Shown one piece after another: positions 8,567 to 16,834 of a stretch of 64,000 nucleotides of DNA. A model generated the notes under the pieces. The model was not told the origin of the DNA and ran no database searches. It saw nothing but the letters and a program-made list of their open reading frames with translations. The translations under genes were made by a program, and so were the position numbers. Source of the stretch: Brachybacterium equifaecis (GTDB lineage: Bacteria; Actinomycetota; Actinomycetes; Actinomycetales; Dermabacteraceae); contig NZ_JAKNCJ010000001.1 of NCBI RefSeq assembly GCF_023509525.1, positions 868,001 to 932,000 of the forward strand, given 5' to 3'. Position 1 is the first letter of the stretch. Each line of letters begins with the position of its first letter.

Positions 8567-10093
8567 GTGTCCACCCCCGTGAGCCCGCTCCCGAGCTCCG
8601 CCCCCCGCACCCGCTGGCTCGCGCTCGCGGTGCTGATGCTGCCGGTGCTGCTGGTCTCGGTGGACAACACGGTGCTCGCCTTCGCGATCCCCGCGATCTC
8701 CACGGCGCTGCGCCCGAGCGGCACGGACCTGCTGTGGATCGTGGACATCTACCCGCTGCTCCTCGCCGGGCTGCTGGTCCCGATGGGCAGCATCGGCGAT
8801 CGCATCGGCCGCCGCAGGATCCTCCTGATCGGCGCGGCGGGCTTCACCGTGGTCTCCGCCATCGCGGCCTTCGTGCCGAGCGCGGGTGCCCTCATCGCCG
8901 CGCGCGCCGCGATGGGCTTCTTCGGCGCGATGATCATGCCGGCGACGCTCTCCCTGATCCGCAACATCTTCACCGACCCCACCGAGCGCCGCACCGCGAT
9001 CGCCATCTGGGCCGCCGGGTTCTCGGGCGGCGCCGCGCTCGGCCCGATCGTCGGCGGATTCCTGCTGGAGCACTACTGGTGGGGCTCGGTGTTCCTGATG
9101 GCCGTCCCCGTGCTGGTGCCCTTGCTCGCGCTCGGGCCGTGGCTGATCCCCGAGTCGCGGGACCCGCATCCCGGCCCCGTCGATCCGCTGAGCATTGCGC
9201 TCGTGATGGCCGCGATGGTGCCGCTGGTCTGGGCGGTGAAGAACTTCGCGCACGAAGGTCCCAGCGTGCTCGTCCTGCTCGCCGCGCTCGTCTCCCTCCT
9301 CGTCGGCGCCTGGTTCGTGCGCCGGCAGCTCCGCCGCCCCGAGCCGATGCTGGATGTGCGACTGTTCGCGGTGCCCGCCTTCAGCGCCTCCATCGCCGCG
9401 AACCTGCTGAGTGTGTTCTCGATGGTGGGGTTCCTGTACTTCGTCTCCCAGCACCTGCAGCTCGTCAGCGGCCGCACGCCGATGGAGGCGGGGCTGCTGC
9501 TCCTGCCCGGCCTCGCCGTCACGATCATCGCGGGCCTCGCGGTCGTGAAGCTCGTGGAGCTCGTGCGGCCCGCGCACGCGGTCGTCGCGGGGCTGCTGCT
9601 GAACGCCGTCGGCTACGGGATCATCCTGCTGACGGGATCCGCCGGGACCGACGCGGGCCTGATCGCCGCGTTCGCGGTGCTCGGCGCGGGCGTCGGCATG
9701 GCCGAGACGATCTCGAACGACCTCATCCTCTCGGCCGTCCCCGCCTCGAAGGCCGGCGCCGCCTCAGCCATCTCGGAGACGGCCTACGAGCTGGGCGCGG
9801 TGCTCGGCACGGCTGTGCTCGGGAGCATCCTGAATGCCGCGTACCGCAGCGGGGTCGTGCTGCCGGAGGGGCTCGATGCGCAGCAGGCGCAGGCCGCCTC
9901 GGAGACCCTGGGCGGCGCGACGGAGGTCGCCGGATCCCTGCCCGCCGATGCGGCGGGCGCGCTCCTGCATTCGGCGCGGGAGGCCTTCGACTCGGGCGTC
10001 GTGTGGACCTCGGTCGTGGGCGTCGTGTTCATGCTGATCGCGGCGGCCGTGGTGGCTGTCGCGATGCGGCCGCAACGGACTTCCGCGCGCTGA
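8567..10093 (+). CDS. MFS drug exporter, DHA2 family (14 TM)
   Basis: 508 residues from GTG 8567, preceded by GGAGG. It has the length and about 14 hydrophobic segments of DHA2 (QacA/EmrB-like) proton antiporters. The DHA2 segment LLVSVDNTVLAFAIPAI lies in TM1, motif A GSIGDRIGRRRI follows TM2, and the motif C-like GAALGPIVGGFLLEHYWW is in the middle. Expected role: export of cationic or hydrophobic compounds across the cytoplasmic membrane. No regulator adjoins it. It converges on the next gene so tightly that the two stop codons together form TGATCA. Confidence 0.88.
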   Translation: MSTPVSPLPSSAPRTRWLALAVLMLPVLLVSVDNTVLAFAIPAISTALRPSGTDLLWIVDIYPLLLAGLLVPMGSIGDRIGRRRILLIGAAGFTVVSAIAAFVPSAGALIAARAAMGFFGAMIMPATLSLIRNIFTDPTERRTAIAIWAAGFSGGAALGPIVGGFLLEHYWWGSVFLMAVPVLVPLLALGPWLIPESRDPHPGPVDPLSIALVMAAMVPLVWAVKNFAHEGPSVLVLLAALVSLLVGAWFVRRQLRRPEPMLDVRLFAVPAFSASIAANLLSVFSMVGFLYFVSQHLQLVSGRTPMEAGLLLLPGLAVTIIAGLAVVKLVELVRPAHAVVAGLLLNAVGYGIILLTGSAGTDAGLIAAFAVLGAGVGMAETISNDLILSAVPASKAGAASAISETAYELGAVLGTAVLGSILNAAYRSGVVLPEGLDAQQAQAASETLGGATEVAGSLPADAAGALLHSAREAFDSGVVWTSVVGVVFMLIAAAVVAVAMRPQRTSAR

Positions 10094-11971
10094 TCAGCGC
10101 TCCGGGAACCCCTTCTTCCGCGCCCGCTCCGCGGAGATGTCGGGCAGGTCGGCCGAGGCGATCGCGCGCGCGTTGCGGCGGCGGAAGTCCTCGAACATGA
10201 GCACCAGGTCGGGGGCGCCGTACTCGTCGCGCACCGGGGCGGGCACGGTGAGCATGAGCGCGGCGGCGACGCCGACGGCGAGTGCGACGCCGCCCGTCAT
10301 CAGTCCCGCTCCCGCGCCCGTGGCCAGCGAGTTCACGACCACATCGAGGAAGCCGAGCACGAGCATGACCACCGAGGCGATGACCGCGCTCGAGCGGGCG
10401 ATGTTCGCCGGGCGCTCCAGCAGCGAGCGGCGTGCGAACAGGGAGAGCACCACGTAGCAGGCGCTCACGAGCGCATCGACGATGTGGAGCACGGGGCCGC
10501 CGTGGCCCGCGCCGCCCGTGGCGGCGATCGCCGCGGCGACCTGCCAGAGGACGGCGGCGGTGTGCATGACGGCGCTGAACTCGAAGGCCCGCATCGCATA
10601 GACGATCCAGTCGACCTGCTGGAAGGCGAGCGGCATCGAGCGCACGAAGGAGCGCGAGATCATCACGCCCCACGCCGCGAACAGGAACGGCAGGTACACG
10701 AAGTGCGTCGCGAACGACGCGGGCGCGGCGAACTGGAGCCGCAGCGAGTTGTCGGCGATCGCCAGCAGCACGAGGCCGGAGGCGGCCGCGGCGGAGAACA
10801 CGTACCAGTAGCGGTCCCGGCGCAGCGCCGAGCCGATCACGATGGCGAGCAGCAGCAGCGAGACGAGCGCCGAGGCGAAGGTCAGCAGCGAGTACGCCCA
10901 GCCCGTCACCCAGATCCGCCCCACGAGCATCACGAGCGCGAGGAGGAATGCGACCGCGGCGCCGATGCCGATGCCCCGCAGGGCGGCGGTCGCGCGGGCC
11001 CGGGCGGCCTCGCCCGGCACCCAGCCCTCGTGGGCGCGCGGCTCGATGCCGACGAGGGCTCCGGCGAGCAGCAGGGAGACGGCCACGCCGATGCCGACGG
11101 GCGGCTCCGGGAGCGAGGCGAACAGCACCGGGATCGAGAGCACCAGGTCCGTGGCGAGCGTGCCGGCGGCAACCGCGAGCGCGGGGAGGAGCCCGATCAC
11201 CCGGACCCGGCGGATCAGCGCGAGCGGGGGCTTCTGCGGGATCCAGCGCAGCAGGTGCACGGCGACCAGCGCCGCCAGGGCGATGCCCACGCCCACGCGG
11301 CCGGCGATCTCCAGTGCGGCGACACCGCTGACGGTGAAGGTGGTCGACAGCGCCGCGATCAGGCACACCAGCGCGGTGATGTCGCGGATGGCGTCGAACA
11401 TGCCGAGCCCCGCGAAGCGCGCCGGGAGGGCCGACCCGGGAGGGGCGTCCTCCGCGTTCGGCGTGGTGCCCGAGCGCGAGTAGGAGGGCGGGGGCAGCGC
11501 AGGCGCCGAGGGGGCGGCGGGAGCAGCGGCGTCCTCCGCCTCGGGCTCTGCAGCGGTCGCGATCGCGGCCTCTGCGTCGGCCCGGGGCGGGCGCTGGGCG
11601 CGCAGGCGGTCCGCGGCCTCGCGATGCGCGGCGGCCTTCTCCTCGGCCTCCTGCGCGATGGCCCGGCTGACGGCGGCCCGGCGCTCGGCGGCCGCCTCGC
11701 GCTCGAGGGCCTCCTCCTCCGCGCGACGCTGCTCGGCGATCGCGCGCGGTCCGGAGCCGACGGGCCGACCGGCGCGCGCGGGCCGGATGACGCGCCGCTC
11801 GAGCGCTGCCGCTGCGGCCTCGGCCTCCTCCTGCGCAGCCGCGGCGCGCGCGGCGGCCAGAGCCTCCAGCTCCTCGGCGCCCGGCAGCTTCTCCGTGGCG
11901 TGGGTGCCCGGATCGGCCTCGAAGATCCAGTCCTCGCTCTCGCCTCGCGCCTGATGGCTGCGATCGGCCAT
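10094..11971 (-). CDS. Large polytopic membrane protein of unknown function
   Basis: 625 residues from ATG 11971. Residues 30-150 are an Ala/Glu/Arg-rich, charged, probably coiled-coil region (AAAQEEAEAAAAALERR and similar), followed by a Pro/Ala-rich linker and then ten or more hydrophobic segments to about residue 590. The short C-terminal tail reads DLPDISAERARKKGFPER. There is no enzyme motif or transport signature I recognise. The arrangement (cytoplasmic coiled coil in front of a multi-span membrane part) would suit an envelope scaffold or sensor, but that is inference. It stands alone between convergent neighbours. Confidence 0.7.
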   Translation of the reverse strand: MADRSHQARGESEDWIFEADPGTHATEKLPGAEELEALAAARAAAAQEEAEAAAAALERRVIRPARAGRPVGSGPRAIAEQRRAEEEALEREAAAERRAAVSRAIAQEAEEKAAAHREAADRLRAQRPPRADAEAAIATAAEPEAEDAAAPAAPSAPALPPPSYSRSGTTPNAEDAPPGSALPARFAGLGMFDAIRDITALVCLIAALSTTFTVSGVAALEIAGRVGVGIALAALVAVHLLRWIPQKPPLALIRRVRVIGLLPALAVAAGTLATDLVLSIPVLFASLPEPPVGIGVAVSLLLAGALVGIEPRAHEGWVPGEAARARATAALRGIGIGAAVAFLLALVMLVGRIWVTGWAYSLLTFASALVSLLLLAIVIGSALRRDRYWYVFSAAAASGLVLLAIADNSLRLQFAAPASFATHFVYLPFLFAAWGVMISRSFVRSMPLAFQQVDWIVYAMRAFEFSAVMHTAAVLWQVAAAIAATGGAGHGGPVLHIVDALVSACYVVLSLFARRSLLERPANIARSSAVIASVVMLVLGFLDVVVNSLATGAGAGLMTGGVALAVGVAAALMLTVPAPVRDEYGAPDLVLMFEDFRRRNARAIASADLPDISAERARKKGFPER

Positions 11972-12023
11972 TCCTGAGTCCCCTTCTGCTCCACCGGCTG
12001 TCTGCGCCGGCTGCGTGCCCTGA

Positions 12024-12041
12024 GGGCGCGCCGGCGCGCCC
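12024..12041. terminator. GC palindrome downstream of the GntR gene
   Basis: Perfect 18-bp palindrome GGGCGCGCCGGCGCGCCC, 6 bp beyond the stop of the GntR gene and upstream of the membrane protein gene. It could act as a terminator stem, but no T-tract follows on the minus strand. Confidence 0.4.
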
Positions 12042-12047
12042 CCGAGT

Positions 12048-12947
12048 CTATGAGCGCAGGTCGCGCGGCTCCGGGAAGCGCGCCGACGGGGTCGCCGTGC
12101 GCCGCCCCGCCGCATCCGCCAGCAGCCTCTGCAGCGGGCGGTAGTGGGCGAGCACAGCGGCCCGATAGGCCTGGGTGTCGCCGTGCTCGAGGGCGTCGAG
12201 CATCTGCTCGTGCGCCTCGATGGTCTCGCGGATGTCCTCGGCCTGCGGCAGTCCGAGCACCGGGAGCGTGCGCGTGTGGACCTCCCAGAACCCGAGCACG
12301 AGCCCGACGAGAGTGCTGTTGCCCGTGACGGTGGTGAGCTCGCGGTGGAAGGCCTCGTCGTGCGCGGCGAAGGACTCCCCCGCCTCGAAGGCCCGGCGCA
12401 TCGCCTCGACGTGCTGGCGCAGCTGCGACTGCGAGGTCCCCTCGTACAGCTCCGCGAGGCGCTCGGCGCTGCCGAGGTCCAGCTGCAGGCGGATGTCCAC
12501 GACCTCGCGCAGCACGGAGAGGTCATCGTCCGCGTCCAGGCCCGCCCGGAAGGTGACCGCCTCGACCATCGGCCGCAGCGACAGGCTCCCCACCGTCATC
12601 CCCCGCCCGTGCTGGATGTCGACGATGTCCAGGGACTGCAGGGTGCGCAGGGCCTCGCGGACGCTCGAGCGGGAGACGCCGAGCGCGTCGACCAGCTCGT
12701 TCTCCGTCGGCATCGGGTCCCCGGGGCGCAGGCGGCTGCCGACGATGAGGTCCTTGATCGCCTGCACGGCGTTCGCGCCGCGGCTGACGGGCCGGGGCCT
12801 GGGATCGAGCGCTCCGGCGCGCGGGGTCGCGCGCGGCTCCGCCCCAGCGGACGGCTCTCGGGCCGACGGGTGGCGGGTCGGTGATCCGGGGGCCGACGAT
12901 TCGGGGGCCGATGATTCGGGGGCCGATGATTCAGGGGTCGTGTTCAC
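12048..12947 (-). CDS. nanR: GntR/FadR-family regulator of the sialic acid cluster
   Basis: 299 residues from GTG 12947 with GAGGAG 7 nt upstream. The winged helix (about 60-125: AIKDLIVGSRLRPGDPMPTE, then ELVDALGVSRSSVREALRTL) is followed by an all-helical FCD effector domain with the metal/ligand residues Asp (REVVDIRLQLD) and His (AAHDEAFHRELT, IEAHEQMLDALEHGD). The name nanR is given because it adjoins the sialidase and the import and catabolism genes; the effector is presumably a sialic acid or ManNAc-6-P derivative. The first 20 residues are a (ESSAP)n repeat encoded by a 15-bp tandem array. A copy of CAGACATC overlaps its own ribosome site, suggesting autoregulation. Confidence 0.8.
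   Translation of the reverse strand: MNTTPESSAPESSAPESSAPGSPTRHPSAREPSAGAEPRATPRAGALDPRPRPVSRGANAVQAIKDLIVGSRLRPGDPMPTENELVDALGVSRSSVREALRTLQSLDIVDIQHGRGMTVGSLSLRPMVEAVTFRAGLDADDDLSVLREVVDIRLQLDLGSAERLAELYEGTSQSQLRQHVEAMRRAFEAGESFAAHDEAFHRELTTVTGNSTLVGLVLGFWEVHTRTLPVLGLPQAEDIRETIEAHEQMLDALEHGDTQAYRAAVLAHYRPLQRLLADAAGRRTATPSARFPEPRDLRS
12888..12947. repeat. 15-bp tandem repeat at the 5' end of the GntR gene
   Basis: Three 15-bp units beginning GGGGGCCGA (12888, 12903, 12918) and a degraded fourth that ends at the start codon. It encodes the repeated ESSAP segments and keeps the reading frame when units are gained or lost. Confidence 0.85.
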
Positions 12948-12955
12948 CAGACATC
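12948..12955 (+). promoter_or_regulatory. CAGACATC motif over the nanR ribosome site
   Basis: The 8-mer CAGACATC lies just upstream of the nanR GTG start and is shared with two copies in front of the import operon (15007 and 15021). Candidate GntR half-site. Confidence 0.4.
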
Positions 12956-13041
12956 TCCTCGCAGCGCGTGCCGCGGATGCGACCCTGTTGAGCTGTAGCC
13001 ATCCTGCCCGACGCGCCCTGCTTCCGGGTGCGTGGCGCTGG

Positions 13042-14931
13042 TCACCGGCCCTCCCCGGCCAGATCCAGGCGCAGGGGGACGTCCCCGCGCGCGGTGAAGT
13101 CCCCCGCCTGCAGGCGGATGGCCGTGGGGCCGATCCGGATCTCGGCGGCGTCGGCGCTCCAGCGCGCGGCGATGCGCCCGTGCCCCTCGCCGACGACCAG
13201 CCGCACCTCGGCCCCCGCTCCGATGCCCCCGCCGCCGCGTCCGTCTCCGCATCCGCCTCCGCCGCCGCGTCCGGCTCCGTCTCCGTCTCCGTCTCCGTCT
13301 CCGCCAGGCAGGATCGCGCGGCCGTCGACGCAGAGCTCATCTCCCGCGCGGAGGTCCGAGCGGTCCGGGCCGAGCATCTCCTCGAGGTGCTCCCGTGCGA
13401 CGAGGATCTGCTCCTGGCCGGCGACGATCTTGAACTCCGCCGGCGACCACGCGCCCGCGTCGCTCGCGATGCGGAGCCCTTCTCGGCGCTCGCCCAGCGG
13501 CGCGAGAGCGACATGGCGCAGCACCAGGGTGCCGCGGGGGACGACGGTCCCGGCCTGGGTGCCGACGCGGGAGTGGACAGGGGCGCCGAGGGACGGCCCC
13601 GGTTCCGGTTCCGGTTCCGATCCCGCCTCGGCAGGCGGGCGCAGCTGCGAGGTCTCCACGCGCCGGAAGCGCACCACCCGGTGCCCGTCGGCCTCCCAGA
13701 GGGCGCCCACCGCTCCGCCGCCGGCGTCCGCCAGCGCCGAGTAGGACGCCCCCTCCCCCTCGAGCACCAGGCGGCGATCCCAGTGCGCGCCGCCGTCCGC
13801 GCTCGCGATGAGCATGAGGCGGCGGCGGATCTCGGGATCGGCGCAGTGGGAGACGAGGAGCATCTCCGGCTCCGACGTGCCCGTGCTCGCCCCCGCCCGA
13901 TCGCCGGGGGCCGGCATCGCCAGCAGATCGCCGTTGGTGCCCGGATCGGGGAGCGCGGGGACCTCCCGCCAGGGAGTGAACGTCGCGCCGCCATCGCCGC
14001 TGCGCGACTCGATCCGGCAGCCGGGCCGCCGGGCATGGAGCACGAGCGTGCCGTCCTCCAGCTCCGCGAGGACCGCCTCGTTGCCGCCGGGCGGGAGGAC
14101 GGCGAGCGCCTGCCAGCTGCGCGAGCGGTCATCGGAGGCGATGACCACCACCCGCAGGGCGTCGCCGATGCGGGCGAGCGCCGCGGCCAGCAGCCTCCCG
14201 GCCCGGGGCTCGCGCCCGAGCCGGATGCCGTGCCCGGAGGCGACGAACAGCCCGGCCGCACCCTCGGACGCCTCGTCCGCGCCCTCATCCTCCCCGTGCT
14301 CCCGCAGCAGCGTGCGCACGCTCGAGCGCAGGGAAGCGGTGTGACGACGGATCGTGCGCGCGCCGTCGGGACCGATGCTCAGGGAGTCGATGTGCTGGAT
14401 CTCCTCGGATCTCTCGTCCCATCCCGGCGCCGACTCGAAGAATCCCGCTCGCGTGCCCGCGCAGTGCAGCACGTGCACCTGCTCCCCGTCCACGATCGCG
14501 CAGGGGTCCCCGAACCCCTCGATCCCGCGGCCTTCGCGCAGGATCCGCCGCGGGCCCCAGGTCCGGCCGCCGTCGCGGCTGCCGCGGGCGACGAGGTCCA
14601 CCGGGCCGGGAAGGTCGTCGAGGTCCGGGCGGGCGTCGAAGACGGCCAGCAGGGGGCGCTCCTGGGCGTGCCCCTGGGTGCGCGCGCCCGGTTCAGGCTC
14701 TGGCTCTGGCGCAGGCGCAGGCGCATCGAGCCATGCGGGCAGTCCCGCCGGGGCTACGAGGGCGGGGATCCGGAAGACCCGATGCCAGGGCCTTGACTCG
14801 TCGCCCGGCTGCGGCTCGCCGGCGCGCGCGAGGTCGATGACCCCCGCGGACGCCTCGGGGAGGGCAGGACGGGCGGTGACGCACAAGCGGGCGCCCGGAA
14901 GCACGACGGGTGCATGGTCCTGGCTGCTCAT
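13042..14931 (-). CDS. Exo-alpha-sialidase (GH33-like), probably cytoplasmic
   Basis: 629 residues from ATG 14931 (GGAAGGA 8 nt upstream). It is a six-bladed-propeller sialidase: FRIP at 53-56 supplies the first triad arginine, the acid/base Asp region is GDPCAIVD (141-148), Asp-boxes lie at 118-125 (SRDGGRTW), 266-273, 311-318 and 377-384, there is a Glu-containing ELEDGTLVLHAR (290-301), and the nucleophile Tyr is in ASYSAL (about 397). It would release terminal sialic acid from glycans. No signal peptide or anchor is visible, so it probably acts on imported sialo-oligosaccharides. About 200 extra C-terminal residues follow the propeller. Three hexanucleotide arrays encode EP and GD runs. 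It lies between nanR and the divergent import operon. Confidence 0.85.
   Translation of the reverse strand: MSSQDHAPVVLPGARLCVTARPALPEASAGVIDLARAGEPQPGDESRPWHRVFRIPALVAPAGLPAWLDAPAPAPEPEPEPGARTQGHAQERPLLAVFDARPDLDDLPGPVDLVARGSRDGGRTWGPRRILREGRGIEGFGDPCAIVDGEQVHVLHCAGTRAGFFESAPGWDERSEEIQHIDSLSIGPDGARTIRRHTASLRSSVRTLLREHGEDEGADEASEGAAGLFVASGHGIRLGREPRAGRLLAAALARIGDALRVVVIASDDRSRSWQALAVLPPGGNEAVLAELEDGTLVLHARRPGCRIESRSGDGGATFTPWREVPALPDPGTNGDLLAMPAPGDRAGASTGTSEPEMLLVSHCADPEIRRRLMLIASADGGAHWDRRLVLEGEGASYSALADAGGGAVGALWEADGHRVVRFRRVETSQLRPPAEAGSEPEPEPGPSLGAPVHSRVGTQAGTVVPRGTLVLRHVALAPLGERREGLRIASDAGAWSPAEFKIVAGQEQILVAREHLEEMLGPDRSDLRAGDELCVDGRAILPGGDGDGDGDGAGRGGGGGCGDGRGGGGIGAGAEVRLVVGEGHGRIAARWSADAAEIRIGPTAIRLQAGDFTARGDVPLRLDLAGEGR
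13275..13304. repeat. CTCCGT hexanucleotide array inside the sialidase gene
   Basis: Four CTCCGT units and one CTCCGC; encodes the GDGDGDGDG run near the C-terminus of the sialidase. Confidence 0.85.
13601..13624. repeat. GGTTCC hexanucleotide array inside the sialidase gene
   Basis: Three GGTTCC units and one GATCCC; encodes an EPEPEP-type run. Confidence 0.8.
14696..14725. repeat. GGCTCT/GGCGCA hexanucleotide array inside the sialidase gene
   Basis: Two GGCTCT units followed by three GGCGCA units; encodes the APAPEPEPEP segment between the FRIP motif and the first Asp-box. Confidence 0.8.
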
Positions 14932-14971
14932 CCGCTGCGTCCTTCCGCCGGAATCCGCTGGTCCGCAGCTC

Positions 14972-15001
14972 TTGACGACTGCGTCACACTCTCGATATCC
15001 T
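14972..15001 (+). promoter_or_regulatory. Promoter of the sialic acid import/catabolic operon
   Basis: TTGACG at 14972-14977, 18-nt spacer, TATCCT at 14996-15001: a good primary-sigma promoter reading toward the binding-protein gene at 15116, giving a leader of about 108 nt. Confidence 0.6.
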
Positions 15002-15006
15002 AGCAG

Positions 15007-15034
15007 CAGACATCATTCATCAGACATCTTATGT
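15007..15034 (+). promoter_or_regulatory. Candidate GntR operator (two CAGACATC copies)
   Basis: CAGACATC occurs at 15007-15014 and 15021-15028, 14 bp apart, directly after the -10 box where a repressor would block initiation. The second copy runs into ACATCTTATGT, a perfect short inverted repeat (15024-15034). The same 8-mer precedes nanR. Confidence 0.5.
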
Positions 15035-15115
15035 GTCGCCCTCCAATGCGCTTCCGCGGCCCTCCCGGCCGTCGGCAGTCGCCCGGAACCCCACGCACCC
15101 ATGCGAAGGAGCATC

Positions 15116-16741
15116 ATGCGTACCACTGCCGCCTTCTCCCGCCGCGCCCTCCTCCGCGCCGGCGGCGCCACCGCCGCCGCAGCCGGGATCGTCGCCGCCA
15201 TCGGCGCCTGCGCCCCCGCCGACCGCTCGGCGGGCGGTGCGAGCGATCAGCCGTCGGCCGATGCCGGCGCCGAGAACGCCGACGGCACGATCCGGGCCGG
15301 CATCAGCTACGAGCTGGGCACCAACGGCTTCGACCCGATGCTCACCTCCTCGGCCCTCACCGTCGCCGCGAACTGGCACACCATGGAGGGCCTGACCGAG
15401 ATCGACCCCGCCACGCGCGAGGTCTACGCGGCGCTCGCCTCCGAGCTCCCCTCGGCCGACGGCACCCAGGTCGAGGTCGCCCTGCGCGACGGCGCGGTCT
15501 TCCACGACGGCTCCCCCGTCACGGCCGACGACGTCGTCTTCTCGTTCCAGCGCGTCATGGACCCCGAGAACCACTCGCTGTACTCCCAGTTCATCCCGTT
15601 CATCCAGTCGGTCGAGAAAAAGGACGACACCACCGTCGCCTTCACCCTCGCCTACCCGACCGCACTGCTCGCCCAGCGCCTGGCCGTCGTCAAGATCGTC
15701 CCGAAGGCCGCCGTCGAGGCCGGGGCCGACGCGTTCGATGCGAACCCCGTGGGCACCGGCCCGTGGAAGATGACCGACAACAGCGCCGCCTCCAAGGTCA
15801 TCGTGTTCGAGCGCAACGACGCGTACACGGGCTCCCGCCCCGCCCGCGCGGCGAAAATGGAGTGGAGCGTCATCCCCGATGCCGCGACCCGCACCAACGC
15901 GATGCAGACCCAGGACGTCCAGGCCATCGACTCGGTGCCCTACCTCTCGATCGACCAGCTCAAGGGCTCCTCGACCGTGGACTCCGTGCAGGGCTTCGGC
16001 CTCCTGTTCGCGATGTTCAACCACGCCGAGGGCAACCCCTTCGCGGACGTCCGCAACCGCCAGGCGTTCCTGTACGCGGTCGACATCGACAAGATCATCG
16101 AGACCGGGATGTCCGGCCAGGCCGAGGCGGCCACCTGCTTCGTGCAGTCCGACCACCCCGCCTACAAGAAGGCCTCGACCGTCTACGCGCTGGACCTCGA
16201 GAAGGCCAAGGGCCTGTTCGCCGAGACCGGCCTGACGAGCTTCCGCATGCTGTGCACCGACCACGACTGGGTGCAGAACGTGACCCCCGTGCTCCAGGAG
16301 TCGCTCCAGGCCGCCGGCGTCACCGTCGCCTTCGAGCAGAAGCAGTCGGCGGAGCTCTACACGACCATCGACGCCTCGGCCGACGCCTACGACGTCGTGA
16401 TCGCCCCCGGAGATCCCTCCGTGTTCGGCAATGACGCGGACCTGCTGATGCGCTGGTGGTTCGCGGGCGAGGTCTGGACCGAGCAGCGCATGCACTGGAA
16501 GGGGTCCGAGACCTACACCCAGATGCATTCGCTCCTGGATCAGGGCTTGCAAACCCCCGAGGAGTCCGCGCAGCTGGACGCCTGGCACCAGGCCTTCGAC
16601 CTGCTGTCCGACGACGTCCCGCTCTACCCGCTCTTCCACCGGAAGACCCCCACGGCCTACGACGCCGCGACGCTCCTGGACTTCGCGCCGATCGCGCTGA
16701 CGGGACTGAGCTTCCTGGACGTCGGCACCACCGGCGAGTGA
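15116..16741 (+). CDS. satA: ABC importer solute-binding lipoprotein (family 5), probable sialic acid
   Basis: 541 residues from ATG 15116 with AAGGAG upstream. The signal sequence SRRALLRAGGATAAAAG is Tat-like and ends in a lipobox (IGAC), so the protein is exported and lipid-anchored. The body is a peptide/nickel-type (SBP_bac_5) binding protein: RAGISYELGTNGFDPML at the start, the family hallmark DGAVFHDGSPVTADDVVFSF, and PVGTGPWKM. By position (first gene of an operon with permease, permease-ATPase fusion, ATPase, then nanA-nanK-nanE) it should bind sialic acid, as in the SatABCD-type systems of the peptide/nickel ABC family. The name is by analogy; a sialylated oligosaccharide is also possible. 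Confidence 0.82.
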   Translation: MRTTAAFSRRALLRAGGATAAAAGIVAAIGACAPADRSAGGASDQPSADAGAENADGTIRAGISYELGTNGFDPMLTSSALTVAANWHTMEGLTEIDPATREVYAALASELPSADGTQVEVALRDGAVFHDGSPVTADDVVFSFQRVMDPENHSLYSQFIPFIQSVEKKDDTTVAFTLAYPTALLAQRLAVVKIVPKAAVEAGADAFDANPVGTGPWKMTDNSAASKVIVFERNDAYTGSRPARAAKMEWSVIPDAATRTNAMQTQDVQAIDSVPYLSIDQLKGSSTVDSVQGFGLLFAMFNHAEGNPFADVRNRQAFLYAVDIDKIIETGMSGQAEAATCFVQSDHPAYKKASTVYALDLEKAKGLFAETGLTSFRMLCTDHDWVQNVTPVLQESLQAAGVTVAFEQKQSAELYTTIDASADAYDVVIAPGDPSVFGNDADLLMRWWFAGEVWTEQRMHWKGSETYTQMHSLLDQGLQTPEESAQLDAWHQAFDLLSDDVPLYPLFHRKTPTAYDAATLLDFAPIALTGLSFLDVGTTGE

Positions 16742-16747
16742 CCTCGC

Positions 16748-16787
16748 GGGGACCGGAGCGCCGCCGAGCGGCGGCGCTCCGGTCCCC
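16748..16787 (+). terminator. Strong hairpin between binding-protein and permease genes
   Basis: Perfect 18-bp stem (16748-16765 with 16770-16787) and a 4-nt loop GAGC, 7 bp after the binding-protein stop. No T-run follows. Such hairpins usually act as partial terminators or 3' stabilisers, so more binding protein than permease is made. Confidence 0.7.
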
Positions 16788-16834
16788 GTGCACGACCGCC
16801 CCCGCCACCGCTCGGAGAACAAGGAAGTCCCGCT

